Assembly: GCA_024640985.1 (NCBI GenBank)
Contig: JAHEDY010000002.1
Span: 23,365 to 87,364 of the forward strand
Source: Gammaproteobacteria bacterium
Lineage (GTDB): Bacteria > Pseudomonadota > Gammaproteobacteria > Pseudomonadales > Litorivicinaceae
Length of the DNA stretch: 64,000 nt
Reading direction: 5' to 3'
Of this stretch, positions 33,683-43,183 are shown piece by piece. A program made the position numbers and the translations under genes. The notes beneath the pieces were generated by a model that saw only the letters and a list, made by a program, of their open reading frames with translations, had not been told where the DNA came from and made no database searches. Numbering within the stretch: position 1 is the stretch's first letter; each line of letters begins with the position of its first letter.

Positions 33683-34271
33683 GGGAGTCGTTTAATCGCC
33701 ACGCATACAGCGCCAGGTATGAACGGAAGGGGGACGCAGCTGCAATCAACATGATTCGATCAGAGCCTGCATCCGCCGCTAATTCTTCGCTAACCCGCCG
33801 CAATATGAGGTCGTTATCACTCCATTGGTCCTGATGACCAAGGACGAACAGCTCCCACATCGCAACGCTCCAAGGGCCGATTCCCCAAACATTTAACAAC
33901 ATCTGAGATCGTTGTTCTGCATCAAGCTTCGAGATCCTCAGGATCCATTCATCGCCAAGTCCCATGATTTGACCCAGAGTTCGCTGTTTTGATGCGGATA
34001 AGCCGGTATTTGGGGTAGCCACATCGGCAAGCGCAACAAGCAGTCTGGATCGTTGAGGATAGGCGGTTTCCAACCGGCGCCAGATAGAGGCAGCGGCTTG
34101 GTTTGATAGTTGTTGGCCGACAATGATCCGCGCAAGACCGAGCAATAGATCATCACCATAGCGTCTTGGGATGTCGATTGGCCCAGTTTTTTCAATAAAT
34201 TGAGATAGCTTTTTTGAGCCGAGCTTGGTTAGATGTTGGCTAGCGTCAAACGCTGAATCAGAAGACATCAT
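33663..34271 (-). CDS. DNA-3-methyladenine glycosylase, HhH-GPD (AlkA-type)
   Basis: 202 residues from ATG-ATG at 34271. LARIIVGQQLSNQAAASIWRRL is the usual entry helix; the helix-hairpin-helix LLNVWGIGPWSVAMWELFVLG is followed by the catalytic aspartate in WSDNDLILRR. These are features of the AlkA/Mag branch that removes alkylated bases. It lacks the N-terminal domain of E. coli AlkA, like many short family members. The start codon is uncertain because the Shine-Dalgarno is weak. It pairs in theme with the alkyltransferase at 26858. Confidence 0.85.
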   Translation of the reverse strand: MMSSDSAFDASQHLTKLGSKKLSQFIEKTGPIDIPRRYGDDLLLGLARIIVGQQLSNQAAASIWRRLETAYPQRSRLLVALADVATPNTGLSASKQRTLGQIMGLGDEWILRISKLDAEQRSQMLLNVWGIGPWSVAMWELFVLGHQDQWSDNDLILRRVSEELAADAGSDRIMLIAAASPFRSYLALYAWRLNDSLKASRE

Positions 34272-34296
34272 ATTAAGAAAAAAAGGAATCCCTACA

Positions 34297-34590
34297 ATGG
34301 TTCGCATGATCGCATTAATTCGTATTAATAACTTGTCCGATTTCAATTCCTACCGAGAACAGGTTCCCGCAACGCTCGAGCCTTACGGTGGAGAGATCCG
34401 ATTTCGCGCCGAAAAACCGATGACATTAGATGATGAGAATGGATTGGGCGATTTTTCTCAGGTGGCGTTATTTTGGTTTCCGACCCAAGCTGCCATGACT
34501 GACTGGTACGAGTCCGATGCCTATCATGACTTGTTGAGTCTTCGAGCCAGCGCTGGCACCTTTACGATTATCGGCGTTGACCCCGAATAG
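34297..34590 (+). CDS. DUF1330-like dimeric alpha-beta barrel protein
   Basis: 97 residues from the ATG at 34297 (AAGGA 9 bases upstream). IRINNLSDFNSYREQVPATLEPYGGEIRFRAE and WFPTQAAMTDWYESDAYHDLLSLRA are typical of the DUF1330 group of ferredoxin-like, dimeric alpha-beta barrel proteins. No reaction is established for the family. Divergent from the glycosylase, 25 bases apart. Confidence 0.8.
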   Translation: MVRMIALIRINNLSDFNSYREQVPATLEPYGGEIRFRAEKPMTLDDENGLGDFSQVALFWFPTQAAMTDWYESDAYHDLLSLRASAGTFTIIGVDPE

Positions 34591-34667
34591 TTTGCGCATA
34601 ATCATTATTATGTTAAATAAGAGAGATGGTGAAGAATCAGTCTCGCCATCCAGTGGAGACCCCTCTC

Positions 34668-34946
34668 ATGCAAGTGAATCGATATTTTGATGACCAGGTC
34701 TTGTCCCTCGGATTTGAAAATTCCAACGGTGAAAGCTCGGTCGGCGTCATGACACCTGGATCTTATGAATTTTCAACATCAAAAAATGAGCGAATGGTGG
34801 TGATCAGTGGCGCTCTTGTAGTACAACGAACTGACGATCCAGAACCTTTACTCTATTCTGATGGCGAGGAGTTTCATGTTCCAGCAGATCAAACGTTTGC
34901 TGTCGAGGTTACAGAGCCAACCGCTTACCTCTGCGAGTACTCCTGA
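34668..34946 (+). CDS. ppnP: Pyrimidine/purine nucleoside phosphorylase
   Basis: 92 residues from the ATG at 34668 (GGAG about 9 bases upstream). A single cupin fold with GVMTPGSYEFSTSKNERMVVISG and FHVPADQTFAVEV, matching PpnP/YaiE (DUF1255). These enzymes split several nucleosides with phosphate. Family length is about 94. The last 71 bases overlap the start of the alpha/beta hydrolase in another frame. Confidence 0.92.
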   Translation: MQVNRYFDDQVLSLGFENSNGESSVGVMTPGSYEFSTSKNERMVVISGALVVQRTDDPEPLLYSDGEEFHVPADQTFAVEVTEPTAYLCEYS

Positions 34947-35808
34947 AGTTCGCCCGCTCATCGCGGGCTGCGGGTTTAGCGAACATCTGATCCACGTTCA
35001 AGGGATCAATGTCTTCGTCAGAACCCTCGGGCATCCATCCAACAAGGCAGTGGTTTGTTGGCATGGTTTTGCGCGCAATGGGTCGGATTTTCTGACGCTC
35101 GCCCGCAGTCTCGCGTCTCATTATTTCGTCATCTGTCCGGATACTCCGGGTCGCGGTTATAGCGATTGGATTGATCCCGATCATTATCAATTTTCGTTTT
35201 ATCAATCAGTTGCCGTCGATTTGCTGAAAAGTTTTAAAGTGTCTGGTCGGGTACACTGGATCGGAACCAGCATGGGTGGTGTGCTTGGGATGATGATGGC
35301 GTCAAGCCCGCAAACCCGAGGATTGATTGATCGATTGGTGATCAACGATATAGGTCCCGAGGTCCCCGAGGACGCCATCAATCGAATCCGGGAATACAGC
35401 TCAGACAAACAGTTGTTTCGACACTTATCTGAAGCAAGAGTCTATTTTGAAGAAATTTATGCTCCCTTCGGCGATTTATCCTCGGAAGAATGGGATTTGT
35501 TGTTGGTTCATTCGTTACGACGATTGGATAACGGGTCACTCACTCAACATTACGATCCGGCAATTCTCAAACAATTCGGGGGCAGCCAAAACCCGACCCT
35601 AGCTTGGGCGATGTTTGCCTCGATTACCTGTCGTATGTTGGTGATTCGGGGTATGGATTCTGATGTTCTGCCCGCAGATATTGCCGATAAAATGGTGCAT
35701 AGCGCGCTTCGAGTTGAACGACTCGAGATTCCCAACACAGGCCATGCCCCCTTTCTAAATACCCAAGAGCAAATATCCGAAATTCAATCGTTTCTATCGA
35801 ATGGATAG
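34876..35808 (+). CDS. Alpha/beta hydrolase
   Basis: 310 residues from the ATG at 34876, which has GAGGAG 4 bases upstream; a further ATG at 34861 is possible. The fold motifs are CWHGFARNGSDF (oxyanion region), DTPGRGYSDW, the nucleophile elbow GTSMGG (S132), GMDSDVL with a likely acid residue, and TGHAPF with the histidine. It may be an esterase or thioesterase; the substrate is unknown. The first 71 bases lie inside ppnP, an unusually long same-strand overlap, so the true start could be later. Confidence 0.8.
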   Translation: MFQQIKRLLSRLQSQPLTSASTPEVRPLIAGCGFSEHLIHVQGINVFVRTLGHPSNKAVVCWHGFARNGSDFLTLARSLASHYFVICPDTPGRGYSDWIDPDHYQFSFYQSVAVDLLKSFKVSGRVHWIGTSMGGVLGMMMASSPQTRGLIDRLVINDIGPEVPEDAINRIREYSSDKQLFRHLSEARVYFEEIYAPFGDLSSEEWDLLLVHSLRRLDNGSLTQHYDPAILKQFGGSQNPTLAWAMFASITCRMLVIRGMDSDVLPADIADKMVHSALRVERLEIPNTGHAPFLNTQEQISEIQSFLSNG

Positions 35809-35809
35809 A

Positions 35810-36244
35810 TTAAGAGTCGCTCGCTTTGATTCGAACAATGAAGTCGACATCCGCTGTTGCTAAACGATCGGAAATGGCCCAATCGCCGACCACGTACCCA
35901 CCCTTCTCCATGGCTGCACGATTTCCTGTTCGCAAAGGATGCCATTGGGGGAGCGGTCGTTGTTCATGAATCCGTCGGTAGGCACAACTCTCGGGTAACC
36001 ATCGATAATACTCGGGATCGAGATCGCGAACATTCAGGCAATCTTCGACCAAATTGACACGCTCTTCGTACACTTCGCATGAACGATTGTGATCGAGATA
36101 CCGACATTTCACGCAGGTAAACTCCACCTCTAAGGTCTCGATGTCTTCGAGCTTGTGTAGGCAACACAGCCCGCAACCATCGCACAGCGATTCCCATTCC
36201 GAATCGGACATCTCGTGCAGTTGCTTCTCTTCCCAAAAAGCCAT
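35810..36244 (-). CDS. YcgN/UPF0260 cysteine-cluster protein
   Basis: 144 residues. Cysteine motifs LCDGCGLCCLHK, EFTCVKCRYL and later CEVYEER, CLNVRDL, SCAYRRI are characteristic of the YcgN (UPF0260) family. The pattern suggests metal or Fe-S binding, but the function is not known. Convergent with the hydrolase, one base apart. Confidence 0.92.
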   Translation of the reverse strand: MAFWEEKQLHEMSDSEWESLCDGCGLCCLHKLEDIETLEVEFTCVKCRYLDHNRSCEVYEERVNLVEDCLNVRDLDPEYYRWLPESCAYRRIHEQRPLPQWHPLRTGNRAAMEKGGYVVGDWAISDRLATADVDFIVRIKASDS

Positions 36245-36329
36245 TGAAGACTTTGCCTCTGCGTAGTTTCTGTGGTCATTTTATGACACACTTCGACTTT
36301 AGTTGTCGATCCTTGGAGAGCCCCGCTCG

Positions 36330-39300
36330 ATGATTCCGCGCCTTGACCATCGCGAGCCTGTTTCTGAAACTGTTCAAAAGTATGTGCGCGATCTTCATGC
36401 ATTGGGTTTTGAGGGCGAAATTCATTGTGACGATGCGACTCGCACAGTGCTTTCCACCGATAACAGCATCTACCAGGTGTATCCACAGGTTGTTGTATGT
36501 CCGAAGGATCACGAGGACCTCTGTCGTATCGTTCGCGCAGCCCATGACCATGAAATCACGCTCTATCCCCGCGGTGGCGGGACCGGAACCAATGCGCAAA
36601 GTCTTGGCGCGGGCGTTGTGGTCGACACCAGTAAACATATGAACCAGATCCTCGAGATCAACGTTGAACAACGGTGGGCACGGGTTCAATGTGGCGCTGT
36701 TAAAGATCATCTGAACGCCGAAATTCGCCAACATGGACTCTTTTTTGCACCGGATCTGTCAACATCCAATCGAGCGACTATTGGTGGCATGATCAACACC
36801 GACGCAAGTGGGCAAGGATCCGTCAGATATGGAAAGACACGAGACCATGTTCTGAATCTCAAGGCGGTGCTATTGACCGGAGAAACCCTGGAAACCAGCG
36901 TGCTTTCAGATGATGAATTAGATCAGTTGTCGCACTCATCGCCTGAATACCGTGTCGGGCACGCACTCCGTGAACTCCACGACACCAACCAACAAGCGAT
37001 TAATGACAGCTTCCCCAAACTGAATCGATGTCTTACTGGCTACGATTTGAAACACGTGCGCACCGATGACGGGCAGATTGATTTAAATGCTGTGCTCTGT
37101 GGTTCCGAAGGGACCCTGGCGCTCATTAGCGAGGCGAGGATTAACTTAGAGCCTCTACCAACGGAAGTGGCCTTGGTTGCTGTGCAGTACGAATCATTCA
37201 TGGATGCTCTGTTTGATGCCAGAGAGCTCATGACTCATGGGGCAACGTCGATCGAAACCGTTGACTCCAAAGTTCTGAATTTAGCGATGAATGATTTCAT
37301 TTGGGACAGTGTCGCTGATTATTTCCCGGCATCTGACCGAACTCTTCAGGGCATTAATTTGGTGGAGTTCACAGATTTTGATGCAGCCAAACTCGCTGCT
37401 ACTGTGGATCAATTTAGTCGATACCTTGAACAGGTTGCAGCCGATCATGGTCGGTCCTTTGCTCATGCGATCGCACGCGGACGCGCGCAAGTCTCTCAAG
37501 TCTGGGCGATGCGCAAACGAGCAGTGGGTTTATTGGGTGGAGTTGAAGGTGCGAAAAAGCCGGTTGCCTTTGTTGAGGATACCTGTGTTCCCCCAGAAAA
37601 CTTAGCGCCTTACATCGGTGAGTTCCGCCAGCTTCTCGATGATCATGATCTGGATTATGGGATGTTTGGTCATGTTGACGCCGGTGTTCTCCATGTTCGT
37701 CCGCTACTCGACCTGAAAGCCCCAGAAACCATGGAGATGGTCCGCACAATTACTGATAAAGTTGTTGATTTAACAAAGAAATATCACGGTCTCCTTTGGG
37801 GTGAGCACGGGAAAGGTGTGCGATCCGAATATGCGCCGATCTTCTTTGGTTCGCTTTATCCGGCGATTTGCCAAGTCAAAGCACTGTTTGATCCATTAAA
37901 CCGATTGAATCCAGGAAAAATTGCAGGTCCATCAGCAGACTCGCCGCTCCTTAAGATTGATCAGGTCCCGACGCGTGGAGCGAGTGACCGCACGATCGCG
38001 CCGAGCCTCCAGTCTTCTGCAAGTACCGCCCTTCTTTGTAATGGAAATGGTGCTTGTCATAATTACGACTTGGACGATCGGATGTGTCCAAGTTGGAAGG
38101 CAACGCGTGATCGCCGATACACACCCAAAGGTCGTGCGGGCTTGATGCGCGAATGGGTCACGCGCCTGTCAGACCAAGGTGTTCAGTCACTTCCGTCCTT
38201 GTCGATTGGCGAGCACATTCTTGGAGCTCCGGCGCGGATTGTGCGGACCTGGAAAAAATCGGACGCAAACTATGACTTTAACCACGAAGTTTTTGAATCG
38301 ATGTCGACGTGTTTGGCCTGTAAATCCTGCACTGGCCAATGTCCGATTAAAGTCAGTGTTCCGACGTTCCGGAGTCATTTTTTAAGCGCGTATTACACCC
38401 GATATTCCCGTCCAATGAAGGACTGGATTGTTGGTACGCTTGAATACGCACTCCCGATCGCGGCGCAGGTGCCTAAGCTCTACAACCTGTTAGTCGAGTC
38501 GCGGCTCGGTCGCAGCTTGTTTTCAATGCTCGGATTGGTGGACTCCCCCTCTCTGTCTGGGATAGACCCTCATCGAGCCATCGCCGAAGCAGGCTTTCAA
38601 GTTGCCGACACGAGCCGACTCAATGAGATGAAAGACGCCGACCCTGAACGATTCAGTCGTCAAGTGGTCGTGGTTCAAGATGCTTTTACCAGCTATTTCG
38701 AAACCGACGCCGTGGTTGACCTATTTGAGTTACTCAAGCTTCTGGATTTTGAACCCACATTGATGCCGTTTCATGCCAACGGGAAGCCGCTACACGTCCA
38801 TGGTTTCCTCAAATGGTTCAAACGCCTTGGCGAATCCAATGCCGAAAAACTCCGAGCCATCGATGCCATCGGCGTGCCAATGATTGGGTTAGATCCATCC
38901 ATGACGATGACCTATCGCTCTGAATATAAAGAAGCACACATTGAGACGCCTCCAGTACTTCTCGTCCAAGAGTTCATTGCAAACCGTTTGGTTGAAGGGG
39001 CTATTGCGACGACTTTGCCGGTGAAACGTTTCCGTCTTTTTGCACATTGTACTGAGGCGACAAATGCCAAAGAATCTCTCGCATTATGGAAACCAATCTT
39101 TGCCATGGCTGGTCAATCGCTGGATATTGAATCTGTCGGGTGTTGTGGTATGGCCGGCACCTATGGCCATGAGAAAGCGAACGTTGAGACCTCTTTAACG
39201 ATTTATGCACAAAGCTGGAAACCCAAAGTTGACGATCAGGCTCAAGTCGATGGAGAGATTTTGGCGACCGGTTACTCGTGTCGATCTCAGGTTAAACGCT

Positions 39301-39380
39301 TCTCCAATCAGACGATGCGTCATCCGGTTTCTGCACTACGCGCAATATTGGCTTCCGCCGCATCCCGACAGCCGGCTTAA
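36330..39380 (+). CDS. ydiJ: FAD/Fe-S D-2-hydroxyglutarate dehydrogenase, YdiJ-type
   Basis: 1016 residues from the ATG at 36330 (GGAGAG about 9 bases upstream); E. coli YdiJ is 1018. Domains: FAD-binding type 4 (YPRGGGTGTNAQSLGAGVVVD), FAD-oxidase C-terminal half, a ferredoxin-like segment with CLACKSCTGQCPIKV, and C-terminal CCG-type cysteine-rich motifs (LFAHCTEATN, VGCCGMAGTYGHE). YdiJ oxidises D-2-hydroxyglutarate and similar acids, passing electrons to the membrane chain. The 3' end overlaps the convergent methyltransferase by 89 bases, an unusually long overlap. Confidence 0.92.
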   Translation: MIPRLDHREPVSETVQKYVRDLHALGFEGEIHCDDATRTVLSTDNSIYQVYPQVVVCPKDHEDLCRIVRAAHDHEITLYPRGGGTGTNAQSLGAGVVVDTSKHMNQILEINVEQRWARVQCGAVKDHLNAEIRQHGLFFAPDLSTSNRATIGGMINTDASGQGSVRYGKTRDHVLNLKAVLLTGETLETSVLSDDELDQLSHSSPEYRVGHALRELHDTNQQAINDSFPKLNRCLTGYDLKHVRTDDGQIDLNAVLCGSEGTLALISEARINLEPLPTEVALVAVQYESFMDALFDARELMTHGATSIETVDSKVLNLAMNDFIWDSVADYFPASDRTLQGINLVEFTDFDAAKLAATVDQFSRYLEQVAADHGRSFAHAIARGRAQVSQVWAMRKRAVGLLGGVEGAKKPVAFVEDTCVPPENLAPYIGEFRQLLDDHDLDYGMFGHVDAGVLHVRPLLDLKAPETMEMVRTITDKVVDLTKKYHGLLWGEHGKGVRSEYAPIFFGSLYPAICQVKALFDPLNRLNPGKIAGPSADSPLLKIDQVPTRGASDRTIAPSLQSSASTALLCNGNGACHNYDLDDRMCPSWKATRDRRYTPKGRAGLMREWVTRLSDQGVQSLPSLSIGEHILGAPARIVRTWKKSDANYDFNHEVFESMSTCLACKSCTGQCPIKVSVPTFRSHFLSAYYTRYSRPMKDWIVGTLEYALPIAAQVPKLYNLLVESRLGRSLFSMLGLVDSPSLSGIDPHRAIAEAGFQVADTSRLNEMKDADPERFSRQVVVVQDAFTSYFETDAVVDLFELLKLLDFEPTLMPFHANGKPLHVHGFLKWFKRLGESNAEKLRAIDAIGVPMIGLDPSMTMTYRSEYKEAHIETPPVLLVQEFIANRLVEGAIATTLPVKRFRLFAHCTEATNAKESLALWKPIFAMAGQSLDIESVGCCGMAGTYGHEKANVETSLTIYAQSWKPKVDDQAQVDGEILATGYSCRSQVKRFSNQTMRHPVSALRAILASAASRQPA

Positions 39381-40128
39381 GCGTCTGACCGACGTTTGCG
39401 AAACGCCCAAGAGGGCTTGGTTTTCCTTGAATGTAGGCATTTCGCTCTTTCTTTGCACGCAAGCAATAGACGGCTCCAACCGGCCATTCTTTCCGTGCCA
39501 TCGAGTGCTCGATGCGCTTAAACAGTTTCCGCATACCTGTTTTAGCGAGCGGTAAACTGTACACCGCGTGTCGCGAGAGCTCAGGAACTAAATTCAACAA
39601 GCGACACCAGTCTTCAATCTGGCTTCGACGCATAAATCTGGCATGCCAAGGTAGCAAGCTATCCAAGGGCGTACTGATGAGCTTCCTCAATCCCCAACTG
39701 GATGCGGGATTAAAACCAAATAATAACAATCGTCCCCCAGGGCGAAGAACACGTTCTGCTTCGCGCAATACCTGATGTGGATGAGCGCTAATATCGAGGG
39801 AATGCTGCAATACTAAAATATCGACTGAGTCGGTTGGAAAAGGAAGCAGATTGTCTTCCGCTAAAATCACGGGGCAATGTGAGGTTTTCGGAACCTCCCC
39901 TCCAAACACAACGTGCAAACGAACGGGGGCAAGTGAATCGGCAATTAGTGGGAAACCGGCTGTGCCACCGACTTGAAGGACCACCTGTCCGAACAACCGT
40001 CGAAGCTCACGACGAGCCAATCGCCGCTCCTCGACTTGAATTCGATGACCAAGACGACCACCAATCCAGCGATCCCAAGCTCGCTGTTTATCATGCACGC
40101 CTAGTCGAAACACGCTCTGAACTGCCAT
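39292..40128 (-). CDS. SAM-dependent methyltransferase, YafS-like
   Basis: 278 residues. The class I motifs are degenerate at the start ([13 protein letters not shown]), then [20 protein letters not shown] and [19 protein letters not shown]. It resembles YafS, which neighbours gloB, rnhA and dnaQ in E. coli; here the same genes lie nearby with fabI and nudC interposed. The methylated substrate is unknown. The last 89 bases are antisense to the end of ydiJ and encode an Arg/Lys-rich tail (residues about 250-278). Confidence 0.82.
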   Translation of the reverse strand: MAVQSVFRLGVHDKQRAWDRWIGGRLGHRIQVEERRLARRELRRLFGQVVLQVGGTAGFPLIADSLAPVRLHVVFGGEVPKTSHCPVILAEDNLLPFPTDSVDILVLQHSLDISAHPHQVLREAERVLRPGGRLLLFGFNPASSWGLRKLISTPLDSLLPWHARFMRRSQIEDWCRLLNLVPELSRHAVYSLPLAKTGMRKLFKRIEHSMARKEWPVGAVYCLRAKKERNAYIQGKPSPLGRFANVGQTLKPAVGMRRKPILRVVQKPDDASSDWRSV

Positions 40129-40182
40129 GAGTTCATGGTAACATTACCCGATGTCGCTTCAACACAAGAAAAAGGATATGCA

Positions 40183-40980
40183 ATGGGAATGCTCTCCGGT
40201 AAACGCGCACTGATTGTGGGTGTCGCAAGCAAACTGTCGATCGCTTATGGGATTGCTCAGGCGATGCATCGCGAAGGTGCAGAGCTTGCGTTTACCTACC
40301 AAAATGACAAGCTTAAAGATCGCGTTTTAGGATTTTCCGAAGGTTGGGGCACCCCGCCTGAGCTGTGTTTCCCATGTGACGTTGGAAGTGACGAAGAAAT
40401 TGATGCGGTCTTTGAAGGGTTAGCCAAGCATTGGGACGGAATTGATATCGTCGTTCATGCGGTTGGCTTTGCTCCTGGTGATCAGTTAAGTGGCAGCTTC
40501 GTCGATGCAACGACGCGCGAAGGATTCCGCATCGCTCATGACATCTCATCCTACAGTTTGGTGGCTCTTGCGAAGGCGGCTCAACCACTACTCGAGGGGC
40601 GTCAAGGAAGCATTATTACGCTGTCCTACCTTGGGGCTGTTCAGACGATGCCGAATTACAATGTGATGGGGTTGGCAAAAGCGTCACTCGAAGCCGGTGT
40701 TCGTTTTCTGGCCACTTCAATGGGACCCAAGGGTCACCGCGTCAATGCGATCTCAGCAGGCCCAATTCGGACATTAGCGGCCAGTGGGATCAAGGATTTT
40801 CGTTCCATGCTGAACTACAACGCGTCCCGTACCCCACTCCGCCGCAACACAACGATCGAAGAAGTCGGGAATACAGCCGCATTCTTAGCATCCGATCTCG
40901 CCGCGGGTATCACAGGCCAGACCATTTATGTCGATAACGGCTTCAATATCACCGCGATGGCTGACTCGGATAACGCTTAA
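40183..40980 (+). CDS. fabI: Enoyl-ACP reductase FabI
   Basis: 265 residues from the ATG at 40183 (AAAGGA 6-7 bases upstream). [21 protein letters not shown] is the NADH-binding loop; [23 protein letters not shown] has Y149, Y159 and K166, equal to E. coli Y146, Y156 and K163. It reduces the double bond in each round of fatty-acid elongation. The stop and the gloB start share one base (TAATG). It is placed inside an otherwise YafS-gloB-mltD neighbourhood. Confidence 0.96.
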   Translation: MGMLSGKRALIVGVASKLSIAYGIAQAMHREGAELAFTYQNDKLKDRVLGFSEGWGTPPELCFPCDVGSDEEIDAVFEGLAKHWDGIDIVVHAVGFAPGDQLSGSFVDATTREGFRIAHDISSYSLVALAKAAQPLLEGRQGSIITLSYLGAVQTMPNYNVMGLAKASLEAGVRFLATSMGPKGHRVNAISAGPIRTLAASGIKDFRSMLNYNASRTPLRRNTTIEEVGNTAAFLASDLAAGITGQTIYVDNGFNITAMADSDNA

Positions 40981-41702
40981 TGCTCAAGATTCACCGGGTT
41001 CACGCATTTGATGACAACTATATCTGGGTCATTGCCGATCATGAGAATGCCTGGGTGGTTGATCCTGGTGATGCCGCACCCGTGATCGCTTTTTTGGAGA
41101 GTCATACGCTGACCCTCCAAGGCATTTTGTTGACGCATTGGCATGGTGATCATCAAGGCGGTGTTCTCGATTTGTGCTCACGCTTCGCTGGAATCGAGGT
41201 TATCGGCTCACATCAACCACTGAAAGGGCCGTCAAAGCCAGTTTCCGAAGGTGACATCATCCGTGTTTTAGGTGCTAACTTCGAAGTCATCGAAGTTCCC
41301 GGCCATACCTTAGATCATGTGGCCTACGCCTCAGTATCCGATCAATTCCAGCAGCCTGTCGCATTTACCGGAGATACATTATTTGCCGCCGGATGCGGCA
41401 GATTGTTTGAAGGAAGTGCAGAGAATATGTTCTCGAGTCTTCATAAAATCAATCAGTTACCAGAGAATACTGAGATTTATTGTGCGCATGAATACACATT
41501 GGCAAATCTCAATTTTGCGGTTGTCGCTGAGCCTGATAATCAAAATGCTCAGAAGAGGCAGCAACAGGTCAGTGAGATGAGAGCGCAAGGCGTGGCCACA
41601 GTCCCAACGACGCTAGAACTTGAACGACTGACGAACCCATTTTTACGTGCAACCACTGTTGCCCAATTGGCTGAGCGCCGCTTACAAAAAGACCGGTTTT
41701 AA
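40980..41702 (+). CDS. gloB: Hydroxyacylglutathione hydrolase (glyoxalase II)
   Basis: 240 residues, slightly shorter than the usual 251-258. The metallo-beta-lactamase metal site is LTHWHGDHQGGV, with later EVPGHTLDHVAY, FTGDTLFAAGCGRLFEG and CAHEYTLANL. It hydrolyses S-D-lactoylglutathione in methylglyoxal detoxification. It joins fabI and mltD by TAATG overlaps, so three unrelated functions may share one transcript. Confidence 0.95.
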   Translation: MLKIHRVHAFDDNYIWVIADHENAWVVDPGDAAPVIAFLESHTLTLQGILLTHWHGDHQGGVLDLCSRFAGIEVIGSHQPLKGPSKPVSEGDIIRVLGANFEVIEVPGHTLDHVAYASVSDQFQQPVAFTGDTLFAAGCGRLFEGSAENMFSSLHKINQLPENTEIYCAHEYTLANLNFAVVAEPDNQNAQKRQQQVSEMRAQGVATVPTTLELERLTNPFLRATTVAQLAERRLQKDRF

Positions 41703-43183
41703 TGCAAATGATCAATAATCGTCACAGCGCCTGGTTCGCGATTGTCTTGTTGATGGCGGGTTGTCAAACCGTACAACAAAGCCCGGAGACGATGAGCGAG
41801 ACCGCGGTTTCAAGCGTGAGCGTTGAGCCTCAGTCAAGTGAAGAGACCCTCCCTTCCGTTGAGCAAGACCCTCTGGAGGCCAAGGACGATTCGGCTCTTT
41901 ATGATCCCTTGGCGATTATTCGCGAGCTAGGCGAAGCAATCGATAGCCCAAATATCTCCGAACCTGAAACTCAAGAAGACCTACCTATTGAGTCAACAAC
42001 GGATTTAGCAGCGATTGAGACCACAATCTGGGCGGACATTATCCAAGGCTTCGCGTTGAGTGAGCTGAAAGAAACGAAATATGCCGATCTACATCGCCGT
42101 CGGTTGACCCACAGTCCAGGGTTTTTCTCTGATTTTCTCGTTAAAGCAGATATCTATCTGCCCTATGTTTGGGATGAAGTGAAGCGTCGTGGTTTGCCTT
42201 CAGAGCTCGCGCTGTTGCCGTACGTCGAGTCAGCCTATAGCCCTTGGGCAGTGTCACGGATGGGAGCGGTTGGGATGTGGCAGATTATGCCTGGAACAGC
42301 CCGTGTCCTGAAATTAAAACTGGGTCAAACCTGTGATCAACGTCGTGATGTGATTCACTCGACCCGAGCAGCACTGGACTACCTTGAACAAATGCACGCA
42401 AAGTTTGGTGATTGGCTTTTGGCCATTGCCGCTTATAACGCGGGCCCTGGCCGCATTGATCGCGCAATTCGCCAGAATAAGCGAGCCGGAAAAGCGACCG
42501 ACTTCTGGTCACTCAAGCTGCCTCGTGAGACCCGTCGATACGTCCCACGCCTGCTGGTCACTCGAGATCTCATTCTTGATGCCAACGATCAAGGAATAGA
42601 ATTGCCTGATATCGATCCTTCAATTCCATTTAAAACCCTGACACTAGAGGCGCCGATGGAGGTATCTCTGGTCCAAGAATTAAGTGGACTACCGCTTGAA
42701 GACATCCGGCGTTACAACCCCTGTATTCGTTCATGGATCACCCCGGCACAGGAACCGTATCAGTTGGTTCTCCCCAACACGGCAGTTCAAGAATTTTCCA
42801 CGCGCTTGGTCAGTGTGTCGGTGCGGGACTACGTGAGAACTCGACCTTATGAAGTCAAATCCGGTGATACATTGAGTGAAATTGCGGGACGCATTGGGGC
42901 CACTGTGCCTGAGCTCATGATGCTCAATGGCATGACGAATTCTCGAATCGTCGCAGGCAGGACCATTCGAGTCCCAAGTACCAGCGAAAATATTTCGAAA
43001 CAATTAGTGAACTTAGAGTTAGGTAACGATTACGGAGAAACCATTCGCTATAAAGTGCGAAGCGGAGACTCTCTGTGGAAAATCGCCAGACGATTTCAGA
43101 CGACCGTCAAAAATCTCAGAAAGCTCAATGCCACGTCAAACCTGATTCGGCCCGGTGAATGGCTGGTTGTCCCCGTTAACTGA
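41702..43183 (+). CDS. mltD: Membrane-bound lytic murein transglycosylase D
   Basis: 493 residues. A lipoprotein signal ends at C21 (VLLMAGC), followed by an acidic linker, a lysozyme-like SLT domain (LLPYVESAYSPWAVSRMGAVGMWQIMPGTA; AIAAYNAGPGRIDRAI) and two LysM repeats (YEVKSGDTLSEIAGR about 382; YKVRSGDSLWKIARR about 450). It cleaves peptidoglycan glycan strands at the outer membrane. TAATG overlap with gloB; the 3' end overlaps nudC by 8 bases. Confidence 0.95.
   Translation: MQMINNRHSAWFAIVLLMAGCQTVQQSPETMSETAVSSVSVEPQSSEETLPSVEQDPLEAKDDSALYDPLAIIRELGEAIDSPNISEPETQEDLPIESTTDLAAIETTIWADIIQGFALSELKETKYADLHRRRLTHSPGFFSDFLVKADIYLPYVWDEVKRRGLPSELALLPYVESAYSPWAVSRMGAVGMWQIMPGTARVLKLKLGQTCDQRRDVIHSTRAALDYLEQMHAKFGDWLLAIAAYNAGPGRIDRAIRQNKRAGKATDFWSLKLPRETRRYVPRLLVTRDLILDANDQGIELPDIDPSIPFKTLTLEAPMEVSLVQELSGLPLEDIRRYNPCIRSWITPAQEPYQLVLPNTAVQEFSTRLVSVSVRDYVRTRPYEVKSGDTLSEIAGRIGATVPELMMLNGMTNSRIVAGRTIRVPSTSENISKQLVNLELGNDYGETIRYKVRSGDSLWKIARRFQTTVKNLRKLNATSNLIRPGEWLVVPVN

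Noticed and set aside
36276-36734. 152-codon minus-strand frame over the ydiJ start
   Set aside because: Antisense to the conserved FAD domain; no ribosome-binding site.
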